From: Maratus speciosus
Lineage: Eukaryota > Arthropoda > Arachnida > Araneae > Salticidae
Length of the DNA: 64,000 nucleotides
Reading direction: 5' to 3'
NCBI GenBank assembly: GCA_963932465.1
Contig: OZ010786.1
Span: forward strand, 596,739,038 to 596,803,037
Shown: positions 35,508-47,360 of the stretch, one piece after another
Layout of the letters: each line of letters opens with the position of its first letter
Position numbering within the stretch: position 1 is the first letter of the stretch
Notes under the pieces: generated by a model
Seen by the model: only the letters and a program-made list of their open reading frames with translations
The model's database searches: none
Told to the model about the DNA's origin: nothing
Made by a program: the position numbers and the translations under genes

Positions 35508-36558
35508 ACAGATGATAGAGGATCTACAACCATATCTATCCATTGTTATCTTCAACCATATAATTATTTTTTTTTTGTTACTTGCAGCTTTATCATCATT
35601 TTGAGAAAGCACATTTTGAACGTCTTTTAACAAATAAAATTACATTTTTTTATAATCAGTTGCCACTTTTTCAATTAAAAACTCTGTTAATTAAATATTA
35701 TTACTACTTATTATTAATTAGAATTAAGTATAAATTCCATTTTAAATTTTAATCAGTTTAAAACAATTATGTTTTTTCAAATAGTAATTTAACAGTTGAC
35801 AGATGACAATGGATTATCTTCAATTATATGACTAACTCAATCTTTTTAGTTTGTCAGGTACCCCTTTAACATCTGACCTCTTCAGTTACTTGTCTACTTG
35901 GAAATTTTATCATTAACGAATTTGAAAATTAAATATTGATTAGATTGAAAATCATACATATAAATGACATTAATTAATTTTATTAATTATATAATTAATT
36001 TTTAGGATATACAGTAATCCCTTAACATTCTAGAAATAAAAAATGAGGAGCATTTCAACATTCGCGAATAATTAACTTGGTTAGTCACGAATTTTGTTTT
36101 GTAAAGGATATTTTTTTTACAAAATAAACACTCTTTGTGTTACCAATTCCTTAAACTATTTGACACTAAACAGCTGCATTGTTCTTACTGTATAGCCTAA
36201 GTTCCGGGAATTTCTACCCTTGTATTGAAGCAAAATATAGATAAATCATTCCGATAAACCCGGAATATGACTTGATGCTAAATAAACAAATCCCAAATGT
36301 TCAAATTTTCAAAATTATTATTGCAAGTAATTTTTGTTTCTGCAAAATTTGTATGGTAAATTTTAAAGCTTCAAAGGTAATTTGTTGAGAAAACACTAAA
36401 TAGAATACGATCCTTAATTGGAGAGGCGTCTTTAAAAAAGAAATCGAGACCGCAACTTTTCCTTATATAGATATCCATAAACAAAAGATCTGTTTTTTTA
36501 AACAATCGCATATCAATAAATTTTTTCAGTCATCAACTAGCCACTAAACTTTATATAA
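35508..36558. other. No feature seen
   Basis: AT-rich spacer. AATTAATTTTATTAATTATA-type low-complexity sequence near 35,960-36,005. Confidence 0.5.
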
Positions 36559-39500
36559 TCTATACTAATATTATAAAGAAGTAAAAATTGTTTGTATGTT
36601 AGAGGTAATCTCTGGAGCTACCGAACAGATTTCAAAAGTTAAGGTATCTAAATGATAGTGTTAGTCCAACTTAGAACATAGGCTATATTTTATGTCGGTG
36701 TCACTACTCACTACCCCAAAGGGGGTGCAGGAGCAAAAAACGTTCTAAAAATGCGATTTTTGCATTACTGAAGGGCCTAGAATAATGAAATTTGGCATAT
36801 TAGTTACTTATTAGATATAAAGGATCTCTAATAACAGTTCTTAAAGAATTCGAAATTTAAAAGGGGTGGAAATGCGCGAAAGCGTTCTAAAAGACGTTCT
36901 AAATGGTGGTTCATACACAATCTCAGAAAATACTAAACCGATTTAAAAAATAATGGTGTCAAAATGATGGTGACAACACTTGCTCTAACATAGGCTATGT
37001 TATATGTCGGTGTCACTACCCCAAAGGGGGTGCAGGTGCAAAAAACGTTCTAAAAAGGCGATTTTAGCGTTACTGAAGAGCCTAGAAATATGAAATTTAG
37101 AATGTTAGTTACTTATTAGATATAAAGGATTTCTAAGAACAGTTCGTAAAAAATTGAAAATTTAAAAGGGGTGGAAATGCGCGAAAAGCGTTCTAAAAAA
37201 CGTTCGAAATGGTGGTTCATGCACAATCTCAGGAAATACCAAACCGATGTAAAAAATAATGGTGTCAAAATAATGGTGGCAACACTTGCTTTAACATAGG
37301 CTATGTTTTATGTCGGTGTCACTACCCCAAAGGGGGTGCAGGTGCAAAAAACTTTCTAAAAATGCAATTTTAGCGTTACTGAAGAGCCTAGAAATATGAA
37401 ATTTGGAATATTAGTTGCTTATTAGATATAAAGGATTTCTAAGAACAGTTCTTAAACAATTCGAAATTTAAAAGGGGTGGAAATGCGTGAAAAGCGTTCT
37501 AAAAAAGGTTCTAAATGGTGGTTCATACACAATCTCAGGAAATACCAAACCGATTTAAAAAATAATGGTGTCAAAATGATGGTGACAATACTTCTTCTAA
37601 CATAGGCTAAGTTTTATGTCGGTGTCACTACCCCGAAGGAGGTGCAGGTGCAAAAAACGTTCTAAAAATGCGATTTTAGCGTTACTGATGAGCCTAGAAA
37701 TATGGAATTTGGAATGTTAGTTACTTATTAGATATAAAGGATTTCTAAGAATATTTCTTAAAAAATTGTAACTTTAAAAGGGGTGAAAATGCTAGAAAAG
37801 CGTTCTAAAAAACGTTCTAAAAGGCGGTTTCTACTCAATCTCAGGAAATACCAAACCGATTTAAAAAATAATGGTGTCAAATTGATGGTGATAACCCTAG
37901 CTCTAACATAGGCTATGTTTTATGTCTGTACCACTACCCCAAAAGGGGTGCAGTAGCAAAAAACTTTCTAAAAATGCGATTTTTTCATTACTGAAGGGCA
38001 TAGTATCATGGAATTTGGAATCGTAGTTACTTATAAGACATCAATGATCTCTAAGAACATTTCCTTAAAAAATCAAAATTTAAAAGTGGTGAAAATGCAC
38101 AAAAAGCGTTATAAAAAACTTTCTAAATTGCGATTTCTATGGAATCTGAGGAAGTACTGAACCAATTTTAAATATAAGGGTGTAAAAATGATGGTGACAG
38201 CTCTTGCTCCAAGATAGGCTAAATTTTATGTCTGTTTCCACTATCCCAGATAAGATGCAGGAGCAAAAAAGTTCTAAAAATGCGAGTTTTGAATTTTGAA
38301 AGGAACTAAATTCATGAAATTTTGCATGGTATATATTTATTTCATATATATGATCTCTTAGAACATTTCTTTAAACAATTGAAATTTAAAAGGGGTGAAA
38401 ATACGCGAAAATCGTTCTAAAAACATTCTAAATGCCGATTTGTGAGCAATCTCAGGAAGAATCAAACTGATTTCAAAAGTAATGGAAGGAAATTTGTGCT
38501 GACAGCCTCTGCTCTAACATAGACGCTATTTCATGTCGGTGTCACTATCACCTGGAGGTTGCAGGAGAAAAAAACGTTTTAAATTTCAATTTTTGTGATC
38601 GGTAGGGCCTAGCAACTTGAAATTAAGCAGGGTACATACTTATTAGACATAAATGATCTTTAATAACAGTTTCGAAAAAAAAAATGGAAATTTAAAAGGG
38701 GTGAAAATCGCGAAAAGCGTTCTAAAAATGTTCTAAATTGCGATTTCTACTAAATCTCAGGAAATACCAAACCTATTCCAAAAGTAATGATTTCAAATTG
38801 ATGGGGGCAGTCCCTGTTCCAACATAGGCGATATGTTTTGTTGCTATCACTAACATCTGGGGGCTACAAGTGCAAAACATATTCTAATTTGCACTTTTTT
38901 GCACAACTGAGGGGTCTAACATTTAGAAATATGACAGGTTATTTGCTTACAAAATGCAACTGCTTTCTAAGAACAGTCGAAATAAAATTCCAAATTTAAC
39001 TGGATGAAGTGAGCGAAAAGCGTTCTAAAAACGTTCTAATTTACAATTTTCATGCAATCTTATCAAATACCAAACCGATTTAAAAAATAATGGTGATAAA
39101 TTGTTGGTGATGTAACCTGCTCAAGCATGAACTAAATTTTATGTCTGTGCCACTACCACCAGAGGGTTGCAGAACAAAAAACTTTCTAAAAATTGATTTC
39201 TGTGATACTGACGAAGCTAGAAACTTTAAATATGACATGGTCGTTACTTATATAATATAAATGCCGTCGAAGCACTGTCGAAAATAAATTCGAATTAAAA
39301 ATAGGTGATGCGAAGGAGAGGTGCGAAAAGCGTTCTAAAAAAGTCTTAAATTACGATTTCTAGGCAATTTCACTGAATATAAACCGATTATAAATGTAAT
39401 AGTTGTGACTAAATGGTAACAGTCTATACAGGATCTATATAGATATAACAGATCCTACACAGGCTATATTTTATGCCGATGAATTCTACCACCAGGGGTT

Positions 39501-39907
39501 CACAGGAACAACAAACGTTCTAAAAAAGGCCTTTAAAAGCTTTCTAAATTACATTTTTGTGGAATAAGAGGAAATAACAAACTGATTTAAAAATTAATGT
39601 TGGAAAATTAATGGTAACAGTTCGGTTTCTAAAAAATTCAAAACTTCAAATGAGTACTGAAATGAGCGTATTAATTGAGCATAAATGTTTCAAAATATTT
39701 TCTAAATTATCATTTATTTAGTTTTGTTAATATAAGTCTCATTTCTGCCTAATGCAATGTAATAATGAAGTTTAGTCAAGCTGTATTTTAAATAGCAATT
39801 TTTGAATTATTTCTAAAAGTACAATTTCTTTTAATAAAAATTAGACTTATAAGTATCACTTGACATATTTCAAATATTACGCGAGCAAAGCCACGGGGTT
39901 TGCTAGT
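36559..39907 (+). mobile_element. Helitron-like element dominated by a tandem array
   Basis: It begins TCTATACTAATATTATAAAG and ends with a hairpin (stem GCAAAGCC / GGGTTTGC, 7 of 8 paired) running into CTAG, with A on the left flank and T on the right. A TC start, a 3' hairpin, a CTAG end and an A/T insertion site without duplication are the hallmarks of Helitrons. The start and end strings resemble the common arthropod 'CTATACTAATATTATAAAG ... GCTAGT' group. No Rep/helicase frame is present. Almost all of the 3.35 kb is the repeat described separately. Confidence 0.6.
36675..39640 (+). repeat. Satellite-like array, about 306-bp unit, ten copies
   Basis: The phrase AACATAGGCTATRTTTTATG starts successive units at 36,675, 36,987, 37,293, 37,599, 37,905, 38,211, 38,516, 38,821, 39,123 and about 39,456. 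Each unit has CCCCAAAGGGGGTGCAGG, CGTTCTAAAAATGCGATTTT, AAAAGGGGTGGAAATGCGCG and TCTCAGGAAATACCAAACCG. The first four units are very alike; later ones drift progressively. No long open frame runs through it. Confidence 0.9.
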
Positions 39908-40091
39908 ATATTAATAATTATTCAAATTTATTTACAGCATGTATTTTTTAAGGCTTGATAAATATTTTTTTGCGTTTCAATTGGTTTTTTACATTTAAAA
40001 AAAATTATAAAACTTAATCCCCTTTTACGCACAGGAAGATAATCTCAACATTCGCGTTGGTTTCCGTGACCCTAACCCTCGCGAATGTTAA

Positions 40092-40293
40092 CACTAGAAC
40101 GTCCGGAAATTTTAGCTAATCTTAATAAAAAACATTTTAAAACCACAATTTTTAACTAAAACTATTTCAGTTATTTACTCAACCGAGTTTTCTCCAGTTA
40201 CAATTTAATTAATTTTACGAAAACAATTCTGATTCGAATCGATAATTTGTCATTTGTTCGGTGTTGAACTGACACCAGCTGGACGTTCTAGTG
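40092..40293. mobile_element. TTAA-type miniature element, CACTAGAACGTCC ends
   Basis: TTAA at 40,088-40,091 and 40,294-40,297. Ends CACTAGAACGTCCGGAAATT and CTGGACGTTCTAGTG. A hairpin GGTGT..ACACC type lies at about 40,260-40,278. 202 bp. Related to 18,773 and to the 200-bp family. Confidence 0.88.
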
Positions 40294-40560
40294 TTAAGAG
40301 ATTACTTTACCGTATTTACTCATATATAATGCGGCTCGTTTATTATGAGTTTATGTAATTATTATGTGTATTCAATTTCGTTGGTATGTATTTTCTTTGA
40401 GGACTGGAAGTTTCTGTAGTGAATTTTTGCATGTCGGTTAACTCACCGAGTGGAGCAAATAGGGTCGACACTGGATCCTAGCGATCTGGCGATCTTGCTC
40501 CATGGCAGTCAATTAACCCATTAAAGACTGACGTTGCGTTTTCGCAAGGTTAGATTTGTA

Positions 40561-40563
<3 letters not shown>

Positions 40564-40597
<34 letters not shown>
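40564..40597 (+). repeat. (AT)n microsatellite
   Basis: About 17 AT dinucleotides in a row. Confidence 0.95.
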
Positions 40598-40599
<2 letters not shown>

Positions 40600-40684
40600 A
40601 GTGAAACAAAAAAGTAAAATTTGCCTTATTTAAGTAACATGATGACGCAAAGACCTTTTGGCGAGAAACCTGGAGACACATGTT

Positions 40685-40800
40685 TAACGTCCCCGGATGC
40701 AAATTCGCAAACACTCAACGTCCCAGGGCGCTTGACGCCAAACCCTGTATCCAAGCGCTTTGGCGAAAAAATGAACCTCGACGTGCATGATGTATTCTGT
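40685..40800 (+). repeat. GC-richer repeat, inverted partner at 42,745
   Basis: Shares GGATGCAAATTCGCAAACAC, TCAACGTCCCAG, CGCTTGAC, CCAAACCCTGTA and CTTTGGC with the reverse strand at 42,745-42,860. The overlapping 78-codon frame has no domain I recognise. Could be the ends of a 2.2-kb element or two copies of a captured fragment. Confidence 0.55.
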
Positions 40801-42040
40801 TTCTTGTACCGTAGTTCGAAGTTTGCATGTGCGAATATTTATATCCGCTTTATATGAATATATTTTGGATACGCTTACAGAGTTAAAATGGTGTTTTGTT
40901 CTCTTTTGCAGAATTCAGTCTACACAAGTTGTATTATTGATTATTGATACTGTTACAATAAAATAAGATTACCGTTAAAAAGTAAGAATGACGCTAAAAA
41001 ATTTAAATTGCCTGTTTCTAGCTTTTTGAAGGTATAATAGTTGAAACAATAGTTGACATAGTTAATCTAGATAGATCAACATAATTGAAAAGTGTTTACG
41101 ATCTTATTTTATCATATAGCTTTAGGGGTTTACTATGGAACAATAATTGCTGTAAGTACGTTTTCATTTGTGGTACGCGTTTTTAAATGTAATTTTTTTT
41201 TGCATATTACATGGTGTATATAAATTGTATAGATTATATACAGGGCCGAACAAAAGATATCAAGTACATTCTCGTTTATTGACGGAAAGTTTTAAAGGGG
41301 ATTTTCCAACTGTGGTACGCGTTTAACTGAATCAGCTTTTAGTATACTATGTATTATGGGCTGCACACAAAAAATCGGATATTTTTCAGACTGTTGATGG
41401 TAATTGCAGACTTTGGCTTTTTAAATGCGTTATCTCTTTTCAAATTGTTTATTTAAATATCATCTTTCAGGTCAATAAACCGTGAAATTTATTTAGAGTA
41501 TTCTCAATGTGTTACAAAATGTTGCAGGATCTATGACGGACGCATGATTTTTCGTTCGTGTTTATTTTTCAATTAATTTTCCAAAAATTATAGATTTATT
41601 TTTATACAGTTTGTTAAGCACTGATATAATGAAGTACATTCTAAAGGAATAATACAGAGCTGCAAGAATACCACAAATACTACAATAATGAGCATCGCTA
41701 GATTTTTACTTCTTCAAATTCATCATAATTAAGTATGATTTTTAATTTTTAAAAATAAATTTGATGGTAGTTTGTAAAAGAAGAGTAATTGAGCATCCCA
41801 TTAATGGATACTGTCCTTAAAATCTCTAAAATAAACGCAATTGTCTAAATGGCAGTATATAAAATTCACAGATTTTTATTACTATGGACAAAAATGCCAA
41901 TTTTCGGCTTCCTGACTGTTTAATCAAGATTGTAAACAATAAAATCATTACATCGTACAAGGAGAAGTTATTAAAAAAGGCTAATTTTTTTCCCTATTTT
42001 TTTATGAGCATTATTACTAATATTAACTTTGAGGAAGGTG
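40801..42040. other. Spacer between the two GC-richer inverted copies
   Basis: AT-rich. The phrase TGTGGTACGCGTTT occurs at about 41,170 and 41,311. No coding domain was recognised. Confidence 0.45.
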
Positions 42041-42047
42041 TAGGGGG

Positions 42048-42235
42048 CAGTGTTGCCAGTGGGCTTCTTTTTTTAAATTCAGATTTCTTGATTGCCACCA
42101 CTTATTTGAAACGGTAAAATTCCCTTTTTTGCCTTAATTAATATGTCATTAAATAAGGCGCACTTTACAATTTCAAAAAAGTGGTGCCAATCAAGAATCT
42201 GAATTTTAAAAAAGTAGCCCATCTGGCAACACTGG
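42048..42235. mobile_element. hAT-type miniature element, CAGTGTTGCCA family
   Basis: 188 bp. Ends CAGTGTTGCCAGTGGGCTTC / GCCCATCTGGCAACACTG(G). 8-bp duplication GTAGGGGG on both sides (42,040-42,047 and 42,236-42,243). Subfamily shared with 22,910 and 49,079. Confidence 0.88.
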
Positions 42236-42744
42236 GTAGGGGGTATGTCCATTATTGAATATTTTTAGCCTGTTATCAATCAGCAACAAAGCACCTATCT
42301 TAGTATACTCTCAGCTAGTAACTACGATAATTATAGTGAATTTTCATCTATTTATGGTGATCATTTAAAGAAAGGCCAAAGTTATAGAGTGAGTCTATAA
42401 ATATTTCACTTGTTCACAATATATATATACATGCATATATTCAGCTCATGTATTTTTCAAAAGACGACTGTTGTAATGTATTTTGTGTACTGACTCTAGA
42501 TGACAGCACATGATAGTCTAAAAGTCCATAAATAAATACTTTAGCTTCGGAGAAGAAAGGTCAGACTTCTTATAGAGCATATATCAAGAGCAAATTCTTC
42601 ACTTGTTCTTATGCATATATAATTATTTAGAAGATGAAATAAGCATTTAATATTTCGCATTCGTATTCTTGAAAGTATTCCGTAAGCAAGAAATAAGCGA
42701 TCAAATGAAAGAAATATCGAAGGTCAAAATTAGCTTCAGACTTG

Positions 42745-42860
42745 CATGCGCGTGGAAGTTCATTTTCTTGCCAAAGGGCTTGGCTACAGGATTTGGAGTC
42801 AAGCGTGCTGGGACGTTGAGTGATTGTGAATTTGCTCCCCGGATACTGAACACATTAGGC
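42745..42860 (-). repeat. GC-richer repeat, inverted partner of 40,685
   Basis: See 40,685-40,800. Similarity runs about 115-140 bp at an estimated 80 percent by eye. Confidence 0.55.
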
Positions 42861-43210
42861 GGATGACAAGGTGCGTTTCCTTGGGCAGCAGTGAGAAATA
42901 AAAGGAGGGGACAGGCTAAGACTTATATTCTTGAGTTCAACAAAAATGGAAAAAAGTAAAAATCAGATAAAAAATTGACTCTATGACTGGCAGTATTAAT
43001 TGGTTACGGGTGCAAATTTTTGTAAGTTTTAGATAAAATTAAACTAGAATGCCGCTGCCTAGTACGTCTTAACAGCGGAAGTCGTCCTGGATTACTTCAG
43101 TCATTCATAAAGTAAAAGTAAGTGCTTAAATAAAAGTGGTGTGACTGAATAAAATTCCTGCAAAACATGCTGGTCCTTAATAGGTTAATAAGTATAATTA
43201 GGTATAATTA

Positions 43211-43368
43211 TTGGGTCGTTCGAAAAGTCGTGTCCGTTTGGTAAAATCAATTGTTGCCGGAAAATTCTATCATTTAATCATTAGAGATTGATTCGGATAT
43301 CTAATCTCTAATAATTACCGGACAGAATTTTCCGGTACGAATTGTTTTTTCCAAACGAAACGACCCAA
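43211..43368. mobile_element. Mariner-type palindromic miniature element
   Basis: 158 bp, TA on both sides (43,209-43,210 and 43,369-43,370). Ends TTGGGTCGTTCGAAAAGTCG / CGACCCAA. The palindromic body is as at 33,057. The TTGGGTCGTTCG start is mariner-like. Confidence 0.88.
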
Positions 43369-43370
43369 TA

Positions 43371-44269
43371 GAATAATAAAACTCATATACATTTTTTTCA
43401 TTTGAAAGAGATATAAATAGAAGTTGTAAATGAAATTTAAAATACAAACCTTTCATTTCCAATCTTATAGTCCTTGTCTTTGTGACAAAGAAGAAAACAA
43501 GATATGCAGGAGCTGCAGGAATCCTAAACTTTTGTACCTTATTTACCACTATTTTGAAACAATAAATCTTTCTTGTTTATTTTTATTGAAGGCGTTTAAG
43601 AAGTTCATTACGAAGTTTTTTGTTTTGGAATATTAGTAACACATGTAGGAATACTTAGGAACGCCGCAAAACCTTGATTTATTTCGCACACCCAAATATA
43701 GACCTCTATTTGGCATGAATTGAGAATTTACGGTTTGTGAATGTTGGGGAGGGCGACCATTTTTCTTTTATAGCAACCACGGTTCCAGAACAATATTTCT
43801 ATGATAGATTTACCTTGCAAATGTTGTGTAAATCTTCCATGGATGTTCTTTCCTTTACAGATGTTGTAGAAATAGAAGACAAAAATTACAATTCAAATAT
43901 TCTGGTGGCAAAAAATGTGACCTCCTTGATACCTGCAATTTATATTGCATTCCAGTTTTCCAATAAAAAGAAATTTTACGTACTATAAAACCTATTCTGA
44001 GAGATCATTCTATTATAACTGAATAATAGAAGGTGATGAAAAAAATAAATTTATTTTTTTAACTCTAGTACCTTTGCCCTTTAACAACTACAAAAGAAAA
44101 TGTGACAGCTTATCGTTAACATTATTAGTGCTCCTAAGTATGAAATTCTAAAGTGATTGTGTATAAATAAGAAAAAGGTATTAGGAAATTATGGGTAATA
44201 TTCTCAATGCAAAAAAAAAAAAAAAAAACATGCAGAAAGAATTCGATATTTTTTGATTACGTACGTACA
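43371..44269. other. No recognised gene
   Basis: An 83-codon open frame at 43,737-43,988 and a 68-codon frame at 43,430 have no known domain and no surrounding support. An A run lies at 44,211-44,228. Confidence 0.45.
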
Positions 44270-44510
44270 TTAAGTATGACGTTTTAGTAATTTTCTTTAC
44301 CAACAAGTTTTCGTTCTTTATATAAAAGGAAAGAAAGAAAAAGATTCATTATGAAAGGGGATTTTACTTTAGAGTTTCACCTGCACTTAATAGATTTTAT
44401 GTCATTAATTATGCTTTCTAACTTTTGATTGTAATGGAATAAATATTTGTTGTATTTTCAAATGTTGTAAGGGAATTCTGACGCATTGTTTTTATAGACC
44501 AGTTTTGGCC
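44270..44510 (+). repeat. Dispersed repeat, inverted partner at 21,700-21,955
   Basis: Contains TTTCTTTACCAACAAGTTTT, AGAGTTTCACCTGCACTTAA, TTTTATGTCATTAATTATGC and ATTTGTTGTATTTTCAAATG, matched on the reverse strand 22 kb upstream. Confidence 0.6.
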
Positions 44511-44652
44511 CTTTATTCCTCGACGGTACTTTAACGTACCATTAAAATAACTTGTTATAAAATTCATTTAATACATCGATTAGTAGTAATAGAGTTTAGA
44601 ATGACTTGTAAATACTTTACTTTATCTTGTTTTAAAAGCATTATTGGTTGCA

Positions 44653-44674
44653 CAATAATAATAATAATAATAAA
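44653..44674 (+). repeat. (AAT)n microsatellite
   Basis: Seven AAT triplets. Confidence 0.9.
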
Positions 44675-45054
44675 GATTTTTTTTTTGCTTCTTTTCAGAT
44701 TTATTGACGTTGAAAGGTTGGAGGAAGAGTTCAGTTCGGAAATTTGTGTATATTTCTATTGTAAGAATATTATATTTGTACATATCCTAATTCTACAAAT
44801 TAATAAAAAATATTTTAAATAAAAATTTGAGTGGAGTTATCAACATTGCACAAAATCTTTATGAATTCATATTTAATTAATTCATTGAACTTGGCAAAAA
44901 AGCTTCTAAAATTTATGAAATGATTGTGTAAATCTTTTAATATAGTTTCAAAAATTCACGAAAAATGCTTTTGATGATGAAATTTTCATGATTTCATAAT
45001 TTGGGACATGAAAGTTTGGATAGTGCTTTTCTGTAGGGGGGGGGGGGGGCAAGA

Positions 45055-45435
45055 AGTGAGGTGGTTCATTTTTGAACCGCTTAACTTCTATCTCTAAACG
45101 CAACATTGGCACCAGAAATTTTGAATGATTTTTTTTCTTTTATTAAGCACATGGAAGAAAACCATCTACCGTAATTTCGCGCGTATGCGCCGCACCTAAT
45201 ATAACTCTGTTTCCTACCAGAATTAATTTTAAATAAAATGTTACTTACTTCTGCTTCGCACTTAATTGACTTTTTTTTTCAATAAACTTTCCGGTTTGAC
45301 AAAGACTTAACTAAGCCGCGGCGTATACACGGGAAATTACGGTACTTATTTTCAAATACATTTATTCGTAAATTCTTGTATCATTTAATTAATTCAGCAT
45401 TTTACGAATAGAGGTAATTTGCCCCTTAAAGGATT
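45055..45435. mobile_element. TTAA-type element fragment carrying a nested TA-flanked insert
   Basis: It has AACATTGGCACCAGAAATTTT on the left, CATTTTACGAATAGAGGTAA on the right and TTTGCCCCTTAAAGGATTAA at the end, as in 28,954-29,160. The outer TTAA is altered. The 45,169-45,342 element lies inside it. Confidence 0.5.
45169..45342. mobile_element. TA-flanked miniature element, CCGTAATTTCSC ends
   Basis: 174 bp. Ends CCGTAATTTCGCGCGTATGC and, opposite strand, CCGTAATTTCCCGTGTATAC, with TA on both sides. A sister copy at 58,705 is 175 bp. TA target suggests the Tc1/mariner group. Confidence 0.85.
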
Positions 45436-45439
45436 AAAC

Positions 45440-46095
45440 GTTGTACTTGAAAATCAATATTTTCGAACGATAATTTTCACCTTGTTTTCTGTGATTAAAT
45501 AATGCGAAGAGTACTTTTCCGAAGTAGTGGTATTCAGATTCAAGGGGCGGTACAAAAGTTTTTTAATATTAGCATACGAAAATGACAGCCACCATATTCT
45601 ATTCATAGCACATTATTCATGGCACATTCATATTCATGGTCTATAATCCAGGACGCTGTGGCGAAGAAGGTTGGGAGGGTCAGTGTCCTTCCAATATGTC
45701 AATGAGTATCGAAACGACCCTTTGTTCAGCCATTTCTTCAAAGCTTCTGACAAGCTTTAACACCCTAGGATATTAAATGGCCATTAATAAGTGTTGAATT
45801 TGTTTTCAGAAAGAAAATTTCTCAATTCTAATTTAAAATTCTAACAGCGTTCTAAACTCAAAGATCGTCTAATAAAGCTTAACCAACTATACTTGATCTG
45901 GTAACGATCAAATGTAGATTACGTAATAAGACAATCTTGTTTTACGACTGACGTCTTCCTTTTGAAATGTGCTTCATATATTACACATGAGTAGACCCTA
46001 TTGGTGGTTCTTTGAAATATGGATTTTTTATTACAACAATTTCGATCTCTCACGGATCTCGCTCTTTAAAACTGCAAATTTTTCTTTCTTTCATT

Positions 46096-46137
<42 letters not shown>

Positions 46138-46780
46138 GTAATCGTAACGAATATTTGACGCACCTGAGATATATGTACATTCTATTAATAAATAAAAAAA
46201 ATATTTTTACAAAACAAAACCGTCCGAGTGCTTCAAATTAAATTTTAAATATTTTAGATTATAAAAGAACACAAGCATTGAAGGGCAAAAATATGTGAGC
46301 ACTAACACTCAATAAATGAATAACTTAAAAGAAAATTCTCTTGCATTACATCCATTCATTCCTGTGGGTTTTATCGATTTAATAACATGATACTCTTTTA
46401 AAATAACTATAAAAACTATCTCCGTAAATAATCCATAAATATCATTCGTTGCAGATAATCTTTACAAGTGCCATTTTTGCATTAATGATTGCACGGGTTA
46501 TCTTAAATCTTGAAATAACGCTTTATATATAAAATAGATAGATAAGTGTCATTGTTTCTTATGAGACCGCCAGCACTTTGCTTAATATTTTTAATTATTG
46601 GATTACGTATCATAGCGAAATTAATACACGATCGTATAAAGTTATCAAACCAGGAAATATTTAGTTCATTTAGATGGACAACAATTTTTTTTTTTGGTCT
46701 GATAAGTACCTTAAGATAAAATCTAAAATATGTGAGAGTGTTTTTTCCCTATAAAAAGAAATAAAAGTCGATTTTTTTTA
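45440..46780. other. No gene; simple repeat
   Basis: AT-rich. 45,541-45,590 carries a weak match to the palindromic family at 13,800. The 90-codon frame at 45,969 runs through an (ATT)n tract and is a chance frame. Confidence 0.45.
46104..46137 (+). repeat. (ATT)n microsatellite
   Basis: About eleven ATT triplets. Confidence 0.9.
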
Positions 46781-46918
46781 ATACAGTAGAATCAAGTTAC
46801 AACGAGTATCACTTTAACCAAATTTTCACTTTAACAAATATTATGTGACACTAGATTAATTTTAACACAATTGGTAAATAAATCATATTAGATGTAAATT
46901 TCCAACTGGGCGAAAAAT

Positions 46919-46992
46919 GTCCGGACCAGGATTCGAACCTGGGATCTCCTGGCTGAAGCTGCCAGGGCTCTGCCATCTGAACTATCCCGGAC
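46919..46992 (-). repeat. tRNA-derived sequence, inverted copy
   Basis: On the minus strand this 74-bp block starts GTCCGGGATAGTTCAGATGG and ends with B box GGTTCGAATCC and TGGTCCGGAC. The acceptor arms pair (GTCCGGG / TCCGGAC, one G-T) and the T-arm pairs well. The anticodon loop lacks the invariant U33, so a working tRNA is unlikely. It is followed by a tail GCCCAGTTGGAAATTTACAT that recurs with other copies, as in a SINE. Confidence 0.75.
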
Positions 46993-47286
46993 GAATCTGG
47001 TGGAACTTTCTCACCCAGCGAACCTTAATGATTATAGCAACTGGTCAGAAACCTGGTTCAGCTCAACAGAATAAATCTCAGGTGGATCGGACATTTTTCG
47101 CCCAGTTGGAAATTTACATCTAATATGATTTATTTACCAATTGTGTTAAAATTAATCTAGTGTAATTTCGTATCTAGCGTTTTCTGGAGTTCCATTCCTG
47201 AGATTTATTCTGTTGAGCTGAACCAGGTTTCAGACCAGTTGCTATAATCATTAAGGTTAGCTGGGTGAGAAAGTTCCACCAGATTC

Positions 47287-47360
47287 GTCCGGGATAGCTC
47301 AGATAGCAGAGCACTGGCAGCTTCAGACAGGAGATCCCTGGTTCGAATCCTGGTCCGGAC
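47287..47360 (+). repeat. tRNA-derived sequence, direct copy
   Basis: 74 bp, same sequence family as 46,919-46,992 with TAGCTCAGATAG (A box) and GGTTCGAATCC (B box), then the same CCCAGTTGGAAATTTACATC tail. Flanks match the inverted copy for about 100 bp upstream (GTTGCTATAATCATTAAGGT). Confidence 0.75.

Noticed and set aside
36675..39640. CRISPR-like array
   Set aside because: Units are 306 bp, continuous and drifting, with no short repeat/spacer alternation; the context is eukaryotic.
43737..43988. 83-codon plus-strand frame
   Set aside because: No recognised family or supporting signals.
45969..46241. 90-codon frame with a tyrosine run
   Set aside because: The run is translation of an (ATT)n microsatellite.
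46919..46992. Functional tRNA gene
   Set aside because: Anticodon loop lacks U33, a near-copy lies inverted nearby, and a SINE-like tail follows.
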